A DNA stretch of 64,000 nucleotides from Phycisphaerae bacterium (GTDB lineage Bacteria > Planctomycetota > Phycisphaerae > UBA1845), in assembly GCA_021604825.1 (NCBI GenBank), contig BQJS01000001.1, forward strand, positions 1 through 64,000, read 5' to 3'. The notes beneath the pieces were generated by a model that saw nothing but the letters and a program-made list of their open reading frames with translations, did not search any database and was not told the DNA's origin. The position numbers were made by a program, and so were the translations under genes. Shown piece by piece: positions 1 through 8,424 of this stretch (the stretch's first letter is position 1; each line of letters starts with the position of its first letter).

Positions 1-112
1 CGGCAGGCAACTGTCGGCCTAGATGAATGACTGCCCGCGAGCAATCGCGAACAAAATTCGGCTTACAAGCCCGCCTCGTCGCCGCTCATTTAAACCCTCG
101 CCTTCGGCTTAC

Positions 113-721
113 TTAGACCACCGAAGTTCGGCTTTCATCGAAGACGGGATCAAGTTCGCAGTTTGAAAACAACTCTTCCAACGCCTGCCCGCCATGCTCA
201 AGCTTGTATAGCAACTCCGACTCGGTGATCGGCACCATCCAAAGAATCGAAACATCGTCGCTTTCGATGGTCAGCGAATCGAAGTCCTCGGATTCAAAGT
301 AGGGCGGCAAGAAAAAGGCATGCGCCAACTGAGAGTTCTCGAAATCAATCGGTACCGAATGCCACCAATGCAAATGCGTCCGCTGCTCAAACGGCACCAT
401 TGCCAATGTCTTCAACATTGGAAACATCCACGCACAGGGTTCGCTTGCGTAGAAGAGTACTTCGGTACGTCTTGTAATGTGTTCGGGATGCCCGTCGGGA
501 ACGAATTGCTTCTGATCGCTCATGCCGCCCGTGATCAATGTCCAGTGGGCTCGATCTCGATTGGGTCTAAATCGATATATATCAATGTGGGGCACGGAAT
601 CATCTGACGAATGCATGATCGGTTCGACAAGTGGGCCGAAGTGTTTCGAATAATGAGACTCCCGTATTGCAAGAGAATTCTGATTCATTTGCACCTCATC
701 GATCTTTGCCTCGGACATCAT
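113..721 (-). CDS. Suppressor-of-fused (SUFU) domain-like protein
   Basis: A 202-residue soluble protein without signal peptide or membrane segment. The middle part (about residues 45-110) has the pattern of bacterial suppressor-of-fused domain proteins: a strand-rich HIDIYRF segment, the TLITGGMSDQ motif that resembles the family's TLVTxGMS, then a segment with TRRTEVLFYA, and later a Trp-rich strand (LHWWHSVP) with a run of ILWMVPIT near the C terminus. In bacteria this fold is known mainly from immunity proteins of polymorphic toxin systems and from stand-alone proteins of unknown role. No toxin gene is visible next to it. It lies 98 bp downstream of the Mu-like gene set on the same strand, so it may be the last gene of that transcript. 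Two adjacent ATG codons (721 and 718) could start it. The family call is from pattern recognition and is moderately sure. Confidence 0.6.
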   Translation of the reverse strand: MMSEAKIDEVQMNQNSLAIRESHYSKHFGPLVEPIMHSSDDSVPHIDIYRFRPNRDRAHWTLITGGMSDQKQFVPDGHPEHITRRTEVLFYASEPCAWMFPMLKTLAMVPFEQRTHLHWWHSVPIDFENSQLAHAFFLPPYFESEDFDSLTIESDDVSILWMVPITESELLYKLEHGGQALEELFSNCELDPVFDESRTSVV

Positions 722-819
722 AGTGTGATCAAAGGCCCAAGGCTATCGCGGTGCACTTGAGTGGTCATCGAGATTGCGGATTGGATGTTTTCAACGGATG
801 GATGAAACGTAGAATCCAC

Positions 820-1380
820 TCAACTCTCGGTACAGCCATTCAAGTCAGTCGCCAAAGTCGTGCCATAAATCTGTCGGACGATTTCGCCGAACGATTCGGA
901 TAGTTCGATATCGCGCGACTCCGCGTCGCCGTTTCGGTTTGCGTGGCTACTTGCTGCATCGTCTACCAATTGCAGCTTTCGGTGGTTCAGTTCGGCGCGG
1001 CGTTGTTCGGCGATTACTTTTGAGATTTTGACGAGGTCGTCGACTTCGATGGTTTGCGACAGGCCGTCGAGCACTTCAAACGCCCGGCCCATGACTTGGA
1101 GGTACGCGCCTTGGCCGATGCGGTCGGCGGGTGCGTGCGTTTCTTCCAGATCGGCCAGTGCGGCTTGCATCAATCGTCCGACGGCGCCTATGCGTTGGCG
1201 GTATTCGTTTAGGGCGGCTGCGTTGGTGGCGTTGTCGAGTTCGGGGTCCGTTTCGGCCTGAGCGTGTGTCCTGGTGGTTTTTCTCTTTGCAGACTTTTTG
1301 CGCGGGGATTTCTTGGGCGCAGCTTTCTTGCGCTTTGGAGCCTTTTTCGTTGCCTTTTTATTCGTCGCGCCCACCATCAT
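820..1380 (-). CDS. Mu gp27-like (DUF3486-type) phage protein, divergent
   Basis: A 186-residue protein. The first 40 residues are almost all Lys, Arg, Ala and Pro, a basic tail typical of DNA binding. Residues about 55-140 are helical, and the stretch with VDDLVKISKVIAEQRRAEL resembles the helical half of the DUF3486 family (Mu gp27, the putative small terminase), including a closing segment SFGEIVRQIYG. The usual N-terminal helix-turn-helix of DUF3486 is not recognisable and seems replaced by the Lys-rich tail. The gene follows the gp26-like gene with an ATGA-type overlap, so translation is probably coupled. In Mu the order is gp25, gp26, gp27, then the large terminase; here no terminase follows, only the SUFU-like gene. 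The phage call rests on order plus weak similarity; a chromosomal helical DNA-binding protein is the alternative. Confidence 0.5.
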   Translation of the reverse strand: MMVGATNKKATKKAPKRKKAAPKKSPRKKSAKRKTTRTHAQAETDPELDNATNAAALNEYRQRIGAVGRLMQAALADLEETHAPADRIGQGAYLQVMGRAFEVLDGLSQTIEVDDLVKISKVIAEQRRAELNHRKLQLVDDAASSHANRNGDAESRDIELSESFGEIVRQIYGTTLATDLNGCTES

Positions 1381-1694
1381 TCATCCAGCGCCGGGTCGCC
1401 GATGACATGGTCGGCTACTTCCATGCCTGCGCTTGTTAAACGGAACCAACGCTGTCGCCACGGCGTGAACTTTGGGTCTGATTCGTTGTCAGAGACCACC
1501 CGCTGTACGTATCCCTTCTCGCAGAGGTATGCGAGGTCGCGGCGAAACGGATCCCACTCCATCGTCGGAAAGACGCTCAGCAGGCTCCGCATCAACTGCT
1601 CGGCTTGCAATGCGGCAGGGTAGAGCATGTTCAGCGCAACCAGCACTTCGTTGCGCACCAGTTTAATCTGGCGAGCCGTACGTCCATTTGCCAT
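1377..1694 (-). CDS. Mu gp26-like winged-helix phage protein
   Basis: A 105-residue protein with a winged-helix look: residues 5-30 form a helix (RNEVLVALNMLYPAAL), then a second helix with EQLMRSLLSVFP, a recognition-helix-like segment DPFRRDLAYLCEKGYVQRV, and a wing ending in RWFRLTSAGMEVADHV. This arrangement (a helix pair, RDLAYLxExGYV, then LTxxGxEVA) is the pattern of the VpaChn25_0724-type proteins that occupy the gp26 position in Mu-like phages. The ATG at 1694 overlaps the stop of the preceding gene (TGATG), and its own stop overlaps the next start, so it sits in a coupled operon. It could also be a small chromosomal winged-helix regulator; the neighbours on both sides favour the phage reading. 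Confidence 0.55.
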   Translation of the reverse strand: MANGRTARQIKLVRNEVLVALNMLYPAALQAEQLMRSLLSVFPTMEWDPFRRDLAYLCEKGYVQRVVSDNESDPKFTPWRQRWFRLTSAGMEVADHVIGDPALDE

Positions 1695-2119
1695 CAACGC
1701 GACTCCCCATCATCGCTACCCTGCATCCGGGCGTCACCGATTCCTGCCTTCTTCGCCATCTCTGCAACGAGTCGGTGCGTTCGTTCCGACGTCGCGAGCA
1801 AGCCCACCCGTGATTCCAATTCCGTTTCCGCGCGCATGACCGCCGCGCTCAGCGTTTCGATTCGACCCCGTGCCCACATCGTTTCCCGAAGCCATTCCTC
1901 TTTGGTCGCAAAGTCGCGCCGTATTTGGCCGATGTCCTCAACCGCTCGGCGCAGCTCTTCACCGGTCGCGCTTAGCCGTTCAGCCAAGTCAGAGAACCTA
2001 CCGGCTTGCTGTTCGCGCAACCCCTTTAGGTAGAACGTCATCACGGTCAGCGGGACGCCGACCAACGGTGCGACTACCGCCAATCCCGCGCCCATGAGTT
2101 CCCACATCGCCGGTGACAA
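1694..2119 (-). CDS. Membrane-anchored coiled-coil protein, DUF2730/Mu gp25-like
   Basis: A protein of up to 141 residues: one N-terminal membrane helix (about residues 8-32, GAGLAVVAPLVGVPLTVMTF) followed by a long charged coiled coil rich in Glu, Arg and Leu. This layout matches the DUF2730 proteins at the gp25 position of Mu-like phages, directly upstream of the gp26-like gene. The first usable codon is a TTG at 2119, five nucleotides after the previous stop; an ATG at 2107 is an alternative. The gene's stop overlaps the next start. Sequence similarity to DUF2730 cannot be verified by eye because coiled coils look alike, so the call depends on gene order and topology. Confidence 0.5.
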   Translation of the reverse strand: MSPAMWELMGAGLAVVAPLVGVPLTVMTFYLKGLREQQAGRFSDLAERLSATGEELRRAVEDIGQIRRDFATKEEWLRETMWARGRIETLSAAVMRAETELESRVGLLATSERTHRLVAEMAKKAGIGDARMQGSDDGESR

Positions 2120-2123
2120 TGGA

Positions 2124-2402
2124 CTATGCCCTGCCGGCTAATACAGCCCCCACCACATGCGACAGCAAGCGAAGTGCCCGACCGGCGGTGTCTACGCGAA
2201 TCAGGCCGTCGACCAACTCGCGGCGAAACGCTTCAATCGTCGCATCGCCGCGTAAGCTCCGCACGTTGGTCGTGCGCGGCGTCGAACCCAGCACGCGGTC
2301 AATGGCGTCGGCGGCTGGCTTGGGCCCGTCGCCCTCTGCGGCTGAAACTTCCGTACCATCCAACTGTTCGATCAATTCATCCAACGCTTCGACTGCACTC
2401 AT
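2124..2402 (-). CDS. Small acidic protein of the Mu-like gene set, unknown function
   Basis: A 92-residue protein with an acidic N-terminal third (SAVEALDELIEQLDG) and a more basic, helical C-terminal part ending in a short hydrophobic helix (LLSHVVGAVLAG). I do not recognise a family. The start at 2402 is supported by a strong ribosome site GGGAGG seven bases upstream; the TTG six bases earlier is less likely. The downstream gene starts within five bases of its stop, so it belongs to the same transcript as the gp25-, gp26- and gp27-like genes. Confidence 0.6.
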   Translation of the reverse strand: MSAVEALDELIEQLDGTEVSAAEGDGPKPAADAIDRVLGSTPRTTNVRSLRGDATIEAFRRELVDGLIRVDTAGRALRLLSHVVGAVLAGRA

Positions 2403-2506
2403 AACCAAACCTCCCGAAGTACAAACCCACCAGTGGCACAGTCCTCACCGCGCACCGGCCTATCATTTTCAAATCAAACGGAAGACAAACAGAGTTGAAT
2501 AACCGT

Positions 2507-3004
2507 TTACGATGCTGGTGTTGCGCTCGACGCCTGAGCGCTTTCAAGAAGTGAAAACAAGTAGCGGCGGGCGTCATCCTCGAATGACATGCTTTCGGTC
2601 GCCAAACGTCGCAAGCCCCTTGCAACCTCCCGCACCACGTCAACGTTATCCAGCGCCGCCCGATATCGATTCATCTCGACGGCGCGATCGTCGCGCACGC
2701 GCTTCATCGCCAACCGGAATTTCTCGCTGTGTGATTCTACGGCGACTTCGTCGGTTACATCGCGCCGGATGCGCCCTACGAATGCGTCTACGACCGCGAC
2801 TTCCGCTGCGTCGTCTGCGCGATCAATCTCGGTGTGATACTCGTTGACCACGCCTTCCATTGAACCGGCCAACGTGTCCATCGCGCTGGCGGCGGCCAGA
2901 TCCACCCGTGCATCCAGCGAACACCCAACCGCCATAATGCCACAAAGCAACAAAACGCCGCAAAGCAACCCGATCCCAGCGAACCCAATCCCTCGTCGTC
3001 CCAT
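2507..3004 (-). CDS. Small lipoprotein with helical exterior, first gene of the Mu-like set
   Basis: A 165-residue predicted lipoprotein. The start at 3004 is chosen because it gives a proper signal peptide (MGRRG, a hydrophobic stretch through LLLCGIMAVGC, lipobox AVGC at about residues 26-29) and has a GGAGGG ribosome site; longer upstream readings lack both. The mature part is charged and helical with several Arg/Glu-rich segments and no Cys. Its place just before the gp25-like gene is where Mu-like phages carry lysis or spanin genes, so an o-spanin-like role is conceivable, but the mature part is longer than usual for spanins and no motif proves it. It could equally be a host lipoprotein. 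Confidence 0.55.
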   Translation of the reverse strand: MGRRGIGFAGIGLLCGVLLLCGIMAVGCSLDARVDLAAASAMDTLAGSMEGVVNEYHTEIDRADDAAEVAVVDAFVGRIRRDVTDEVAVESHSEKFRLAMKRVRDDRAVEMNRYRAALDNVDVVREVARGLRRLATESMSFEDDARRYLFSLLESAQASSATPAS

Positions 3005-3227
3005 GATTCCCTCCGATACAAGACCACTTCCTTGCACATCGCTGCCTGCCGACAAACAGCGAAACCGCATACCAACAACGTGCACCCTGATTGGCGAAAA
3101 CGCTGAATTCCACGATGAAATCATGGCACAGAATCGTGCATCTGAAGCCGCAAGCATCTAAAATGATTCCGACGGCATTCGACCACGATGGGGGTCTGTC
3201 AATCGTCGCCCGGGCACCGTAGGCAAC

Positions 3228-4361
3228 GTGATTCGATGTTGTCTTTCAATTTCAATCGGAGCCATCGCTGTTTTGAAGCCCACCGGAATACCACTCCACG
3301 AAAGCGATTGTGATTCGACGCAGGCGATGATTGATCAAATCGTTGCCTTCGATCGCGAACTGCTGCGCTGTCCATCGTGCGACTACATGATTCACGAGGA
3401 CGGCCACGACCGGTGCCCGGAGTGTGGCATCGACATCGATATGCGGGCTGTCTGCGAGGTTGCGATCGATGCCAACCGCAGTCAATTCAAGATCCTGTGG
3501 TACACGCACGTCGCAGAGCTTCCCCTCGACAAACTATGCTGCGTTAAGTGCGACTATCGGTTGGTCGGGTTGTCAACGAACCGGTGTCCCGAATGTGGAA
3601 TCGATTTCGATTGGGATACCGTCTGCGATGCCGCGATCGCAAAAGCCGGTAACTTGTTCGAGTATCAATGGTTCGCGGATCCGTTGAAATCACTCGCCCG
3701 CACATTTTGGCTCGGTGCGACCAGTCCATTTCGACTTTGGAGCACATACTCCAAATCCGACACGCCCAGGGTTTTTCCGCTCGTTTTTTTGATTTTGATT
3801 CAGTGGCTGATATTCGCTCGCGGTTGGCATGCGGTGGCGTTGGCGATGGACCCGCTGATGAACAAAGTGATCGCGGTGCTGCCCGGGATCGAACTGAAGA
3901 ACATGCGATTTACCTACGGCGCCCGCTATGAGAACGCGGACCTCGTCGATTACGCGATGTGGTTCATCGCGACGTTTCTAACCCTCACATTCTTTGTGCA
4001 ATCGAACCGTGAACACAATGCGCATTGGCGGCAGGTGCTTCGTGTGTTTGCGCATTCAACGATTCTCGCAAGCTTTTGCACCGCACTTTGGTGCGTCCTT
4101 GAAGCCGTCCTCGATTCGTCGCTTTACTTTTGGCCTTGGCCCAAGAATGCTCGATCAGGTTTGCCGAGAATTGAGAGTCAATATTATTTCAACCTGGGAT
4201 ATGGTGTGATGGGGTTGGCGTTGGTCTCGGTGTGGGCGATGTTGTGGATCGGGTATAGGAAGTACCTGCGCATCCCGCACGGATGGGCGATTGCGGGCGT
4301 GGCCCTTTTCGTGGGGCACCTCGTCACGCGATGCGTACGCATTCTTCTTGCGTGGGAATAA
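3228..4361 (+). CDS. Double zinc-ribbon multi-pass membrane protein
   Basis: A protein of up to 377 residues with two copies of a short zinc ribbon near the N terminus: CPSCDYMIHEDGHDRCPECG and, about 55 residues later, a second CxxC...CPECG. The second half has four or five hydrophobic helices, including FPLVFLILIQWLIF, YAMWFIATFLTLTFF and VMGLALVSVWAMLW. The ribbon CxxCxYxLxG...CPECG is a recurrent feature of planctomycete proteins, and three further examples lie in this window. Function is unknown; a membrane-bound sensor or scaffold is only a guess. The GTG at 3228 opens the frame; an in-frame ATG at 3327 just before the first ribbon is an equally plausible start. The gene is convergent with hppD and separated from it by a short inverted repeat. 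Confidence 0.6.
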   Translation: MIRCCLSISIGAIAVLKPTGIPLHESDCDSTQAMIDQIVAFDRELLRCPSCDYMIHEDGHDRCPECGIDIDMRAVCEVAIDANRSQFKILWYTHVAELPLDKLCCVKCDYRLVGLSTNRCPECGIDFDWDTVCDAAIAKAGNLFEYQWFADPLKSLARTFWLGATSPFRLWSTYSKSDTPRVFPLVFLILIQWLIFARGWHAVALAMDPLMNKVIAVLPGIELKNMRFTYGARYENADLVDYAMWFIATFLTLTFFVQSNREHNAHWRQVLRVFAHSTILASFCTALWCVLEAVLDSSLYFWPWPKNARSGLPRIESQYYFNLGYGVMGLALVSVWAMLWIGYRKYLRIPHGWAIAGVALFVGHLVTRCVRILLAWE

Positions 4362-4414
4362 TCGGAACACGCTTCGATGGTTACCGCCCACCTTACGAAA
4401 CGTCTCGTGCGATT

Positions 4415-4443
4415 CTGGATTCCCGCGTGCGCGGGAATGACGG
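4415..4443. repeat. dRS3-like inverted repeat, copy 1
   Basis: The core ATTCCCGCGTGCGCGGGAAT (4419-4438) is a near-perfect palindrome of the ATTCCC-N8-GGGAAT type with conserved flanks CTGG and GACGG. It lies between the ends of two convergent genes. The same element recurs at about 10163, 10286, 19347 and 35879. Confidence 0.85.
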
Positions 4444-4486
4444 TGAAGCGCGAACGCCACAAAATATTGTAATTGCTGTACTACAC

Positions 4487-5578
4487 CTACAATGTACCGC
4501 GTTTGCGCTGTTCTTCTTCGATGGACACGAATAGTGCTTTGAAGTTACCGACGCCGAATCCGCGCGAACCCTTTCGCTGGATGATTTCGTAGAAAAGCGT
4601 CGGGCGATCTTCCACCGGCTTGGTGAAGATTTGCAGCAGGTAACCGTCTTCGTCGCGGTCGACCAAGATGCCCCACTTGCGCAATTCGTCGATGTCTTCC
4701 TTGATCTCGCCCACGCGTTCGATGAGGGTTTCGTAGTATGCGTCGGGCACATACAAGAACTCGATGCCCGCCCCTTGCAAGCGCTTCACCGTTTCAATGA
4801 TATTGCCCGTGGCCATCGCAACGTGTTGAACACCGGGGCCATTGTAGAAGTCGAGGTACTCTTCGATCTGCGATTTCTTGCGACCGTCAGCCGGTTCGTT
4901 GATCGGGAATTTGATCAGACCGTTGTCGCTCTGCATCACTTTTGACATGAGCGCGGTGTACTCTGTGCTGATGTCATCGTCGCTGAAGTGGGCGAGCTGC
5001 GTAAAGCCAAGCACGCGGGCGTAGAAGTCAGCCCAATAGCGCATCGCTCCGAGCTCGACATTGCCCACCACATGATCGACCGCGAGCAGCCCCGCACTTT
5101 CCGTCTTGATTGATTCGATTGGCACATACTTGGGCGCGAAAATGCCTTTGTAATCAGATCGATCGATGAACGTATGGACCGTGTCGCCATAGGTGCGAAT
5201 CTCGGCAAATCGCAGTTCACCGAAGCCGTCTTGCCAGGTGGTGAGTGGCTTGACCACGGTTGCGCCGTTGGCTTTGACCGCGTTAATCGTCGCTTCGACG
5301 TCGTCCACACGAAACGCGACCGAATGAACGCCGTCGCCATGCAGCGCACAGTGCCGGGCGACCGGGCAATCGGGTGAGAGCGCCGACGTTAGCAGGAATC
5401 GAATCTTTCCTTGCTCGACGAGGTAGCTCGACTGCCCGCGCCGGCCTGTGGTCAGACCGCTATGGGCAATGATGTTGAATCCAAACATCGTTCGATAAAA
5501 GTGGGCGGCTTGAAACGCATTGCCCACGAAGAATTCGATGTGATCAATCGCTTGCAACGGAACATGTTCAGTAGGCAT
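4487..5578 (-). CDS. hppD: 4-hydroxyphenylpyruvate dioxygenase
   Basis: A 363-residue cytosolic Fe(II) enzyme that converts 4-hydroxyphenylpyruvate, CO2-releasing, to homogentisate in tyrosine breakdown. Two vicinal-oxygen-chelate halves are visible: the N-terminal one opens with IDHIEFFVG and the catalytic C-terminal one with LAVDHVVGNV. The iron ligands appear as the His of AVDHVV, the His of GVQHVAMAT and the Glu of LFYEIIQRKG, and the C-terminal gate helix with GFGVGNFKALF is present. Length and motif order match bacterial HPPD. The start at 5578 is chosen for its GGAGAAGG ribosome site. No homogentisate dioxygenase or other tyrosine-pathway gene is nearby, so the remaining steps must be encoded elsewhere. 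Confidence 0.95.
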   Translation of the reverse strand: MPTEHVPLQAIDHIEFFVGNAFQAAHFYRTMFGFNIIAHSGLTTGRRGQSSYLVEQGKIRFLLTSALSPDCPVARHCALHGDGVHSVAFRVDDVEATINAVKANGATVVKPLTTWQDGFGELRFAEIRTYGDTVHTFIDRSDYKGIFAPKYVPIESIKTESAGLLAVDHVVGNVELGAMRYWADFYARVLGFTQLAHFSDDDISTEYTALMSKVMQSDNGLIKFPINEPADGRKKSQIEEYLDFYNGPGVQHVAMATGNIIETVKRLQGAGIEFLYVPDAYYETLIERVGEIKEDIDELRKWGILVDRDEDGYLLQIFTKPVEDRPTLFYEIIQRKGSRGFGVGNFKALFVSIEEEQRKRGTL

Positions 5579-5815
5579 GCAACCTTCTCCTCGACCTTCC
5601 AACATCTGGTTCATGTTTGCCGGGGTGACATCGATCGGAAAGCGGATGGGCCCCTCGACTCAAACCGGCGGAGTTTTCGAAACCACTTGTAGGTGCGGAG
5701 AGTCAATATACGCTTCCGGGCGAAAGCAAACAAGTCGCGCAGAAGGCGTTATCCGATTGAATTGTTAGAAGGTGAAAAAGCGCGACGCGAGGGCCCAAAA
5801 AGGCATGCGCGCGAA

Positions 5816-7243
5816 TTACGTCCCCGCCGCATCGCTGCCACGATGTTTCAGCCACAGGTAGGTCATCAGGAGCGTTCCAAGAATCGCCCACGGAAGCATT
5901 GAAGCGAACCACACCGTGGGATTCATCGTCGGGGCATCCGCCGTTCCAAGCGCGTATCGATCAAGCAATTTTCCAAGGCCCAGTCCGGCAAGGCCTGCAC
6001 CAAAATACTGGAAGGAGTCGATCACACCGGCCGCAAATCCAGCCATCTTCCTGCCGCCCAAGTCCATCGCAGCGGCAGTACCCAGAAGCGAGTGTGTCGC
6101 ATTGCACCCTACATGGATACCGAGGAGAAGAATCGCCGAAAAATTGGCCGGCGATATTCTTGACGGGAACGGAATCGGAAGATGACCCATGGCCATCATG
6201 ATTGCGAGTACGATGCAGACTACTTGGGCAAAATAAAGCAACGCAGCGACGGGCGCCCTTTTTCCACCGAACAATTTGTCGGACACGATGCCAGAAAACA
6301 ACGAACCCGCGGACGCCAGCCAAGGAATCAAGAACGTTCCAAGGATGTAGTACAGCATGGTCGTCTTATCCATGTTGTAAACTTCATCGAAGAAAATCAC
6401 CCACCAGGCAGCAATTGATGTTCGAACAAATCCGGTGCAGAAATATGCGCCGGCGACAATCCATACGATCCCGTTTGAAGTGATCTTCTTGAAGATCTCT
6501 CCCATCGAAAGTTGTTCGTGCGGGTCGTCATCGCTTTCTTCGTCGTCGTGAGAAATCCGATATCCCACTTCTTCGGGGTGATTCCTTACCAACGCATTCA
6601 TGAAACAAATGATGATCAGCACAAAGACTGGCGGAATAAAGAAGATGTATCGCCAATCCATCGATGGGATTTTCAGCACTGTAAAAATAATCGGAATCGA
6701 TGCGCCTGCCGTTAGCAAGCTGCCTAAATAGTAAGCACCCATCTGGCCCAGGTTGATCATGATTCCGAATATGCCCGCGAACGTGCCGCGTTCGCGACGG
6801 CGAAACCATGCCGTGTTGATCTTGACCATCCCCGGCGCACCGAACGCTTGAACATAACCGTCGAGCAGCCTGATAATCAAAAGGGTGATGAACATGATCG
6901 ATAGATCGCTCCACGCGACCCATCCAAACGCAATGTTCAAAACGGCTGTACCAACAGCACCGATCGTCATCGCCCGTTTGCCGCCCAATCGGTCCGTGAA
7001 CAATCCATTGATGAATTGCCCCACGGCATAGGCCCAATTTCGAGCGGCATCGATCGCGCCATACTGGAAATTGGAGAATCCCAAAGTCGCCTTTAATTCA
7101 GGCGCAACGATTCCGAGGTTGTAGCGACAGAGATAATACGAAGCGTACGTCAACCCGAGAAAGAACCAGTTGAGAACGCGCCGAGAGCGAAACCCGGGCG
7201 GGTGTTCGTAGATCAACGGTTCTTTGTCTTGGGATTGCACCAT
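5816..7243 (-). CDS. MFS transporter, organophosphate:phosphate antiporter (GlpT/UhpT) type
   Basis: A 475-residue integral membrane protein with about twelve hydrophobic helices. The N-terminal part has the signature of the OPA family: YYLCRYNLGIVAPELK after the first helix, ARNWAYAVGQFINGLFTDRLGG between helices 2 and 3, and a conserved DRLGGKR loop. Such carriers exchange inorganic phosphate for glycerol 3-phosphate, hexose phosphate or phosphoglycerate. The exact substrate cannot be read from the sequence. The start at 7243 places the first helix normally; the longer reading upstream would add an unlikely tail. It is divergent from the DUF47/PiT phosphate genes across a 484 bp gap, which fits a phosphate theme but proves no shared control. 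The region between the two domains contains an acidic stretch DDEESDDDPHE. Confidence 0.85.
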   Translation of the reverse strand: MVQSQDKEPLIYEHPPGFRSRRVLNWFFLGLTYASYYLCRYNLGIVAPELKATLGFSNFQYGAIDAARNWAYAVGQFINGLFTDRLGGKRAMTIGAVGTAVLNIAFGWVAWSDLSIMFITLLIIRLLDGYVQAFGAPGMVKINTAWFRRRERGTFAGIFGIMINLGQMGAYYLGSLLTAGASIPIIFTVLKIPSMDWRYIFFIPPVFVLIIICFMNALVRNHPEEVGYRISHDDEESDDDPHEQLSMGEIFKKITSNGIVWIVAGAYFCTGFVRTSIAAWWVIFFDEVYNMDKTTMLYYILGTFLIPWLASAGSLFSGIVSDKLFGGKRAPVAALLYFAQVVCIVLAIMMAMGHLPIPFPSRISPANFSAILLLGIHVGCNATHSLLGTAAAMDLGGRKMAGFAAGVIDSFQYFGAGLAGLGLGKLLDRYALGTADAPTMNPTVWFASMLPWAILGTLLMTYLWLKHRGSDAAGT

Positions 7244-7727
7244 GGATCGTTGAAGTTTGACGGAGACTGCGGTGCCGGAATTGGCTCTTATCAAATCATG
7301 CTGCTGCGGATTCGGCGGGCTCGACCGATAACTGCCAGAATCCGTGCAACACGCTAAGTGGCAACACTTGCCCAACGGCCAGATAGTACTGTCTCTCGCC
7401 GGCGGGCAATCCAAGATTCTAATCAGCCGCACAGCCCATGTAAACCGCGCCGGAGGGGCTCGCAGCCTTCATGCTGCGAATTCAATTGATCACGCCCCAA
7501 ATCCATCATGCCCCCCAAAACCACGCAGAATTATTGCGTTTTTGGCATTTAGCCCATTGCAACCATCACATCCTTTCGGTACAAACCCCGCGCCTGAATC
7601 GAAGACGGCGAATCAGCATTCACAAGCCCCATCGATTCCAATGAAACGCAGGCGCAATTGCGATATTCGAAATCCAAGTGCGCTTAGCAAACCAATTTTT
7701 CAGTGATCGAAAGTACGGAGGTGCCAC
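7244..7727. other. Divergent intergenic region, no gene seen
   Basis: This 484 bp gap separates the OPA-type transporter from the DUF47/PiT pair. Short open frames run through it but none has a ribosome site or protein-like composition. It presumably carries both promoters; I see no convincing sigma-70 pair and no clear Pho-box-like direct repeat. Confidence 0.5.
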
Positions 7728-8402
7728 GTGTCGAAGTTCGTAGACGCCTTTCGCCATTCTCCATTCCAACCCCTCAAAGAACAGTTGGATGCCGTCATGC
7801 GCTGCGTCGCGTTGGTTCGGCCACTCTTTGAAGCCGTTAGAGATGGGGCGTTCGATACACTCGATGGCATCACAAAAGATATCTTCAAGGCAGAACACGA
7901 AGCCGACATCATCAAAGACGAAATCCGGCAGACGATTCCCAAGACATTTTATCTGCCCGTCTTTCGCGGCGATTTGCTCGGTCACGTCAAACTGCAGGAC
8001 GATATGGCCGACGCCACCGAGGATGTGGCGTTTCTGTTGACGGTCAAGAAACTCGAATTGCCGGCGGCGATCAGTGACATCACGATGGAATACATCGATT
8101 CGGTGCTTCGAGTTTGCACCCTTGCCCAAGGTCTTAATGACCCGCTTGAAGACGCCGTCCAACAGGGCTTCCCGCACGATAAGGTCGAAACCGTTCTCAC
8201 GCTCGTTGCACAGGTTGAACGGGCTGAGTGGGAATCCGACCGAATGCAATACAAGCTGTCCAAGGCGCTCTTCGCGCTTGAAAACGAAATCTCTGATTTG
8301 GACATCATGCTCTGGTTTAAGGTATTCGGGGAACTTGGCCAACTCGCCAACTCGGCTGAAAGCCTTGCTGACCGTGTGCGAAGAATGCTGACGTCAAGGT
8401 AG
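7728..8402 (+). CDS. DUF47 / PhoU-like phosphate transport accessory protein
   Basis: A 224-residue all-helical protein of the DUF47 (TIGR00153, Pit accessory) family, distantly like PhoU. Typical features are the N-terminal SPFQPLKEQLDAVMRCV helix, the acidic motif FKAEHEADIIKDEIR with its metal-binding Glu/Asp residues, IPKTFYLPVFRGDLL, and the second acidic helix ERAEWESDRMQ. The GTG start at 7728 has a good ACGGAGG site. The PiT phosphate transporter starts 22 bp downstream on the same strand, the usual pairing; the protein is thought to regulate or assist that carrier. Confidence 0.92.
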   Translation: MSKFVDAFRHSPFQPLKEQLDAVMRCVALVRPLFEAVRDGAFDTLDGITKDIFKAEHEADIIKDEIRQTIPKTFYLPVFRGDLLGHVKLQDDMADATEDVAFLLTVKKLELPAAISDITMEYIDSVLRVCTLAQGLNDPLEDAVQQGFPHDKVETVLTLVAQVERAEWESDRMQYKLSKALFALENEISDLDIMLWFKVFGELGQLANSAESLADRVRRMLTSR

Positions 8403-8424
8403 CAACCGCTAAACCACCGACCGC

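Noticed and set aside
7620..8342. 240-codon open frame on the minus strand
   Set aside because: Antisense to the DUF47 gene, which matches its family throughout.
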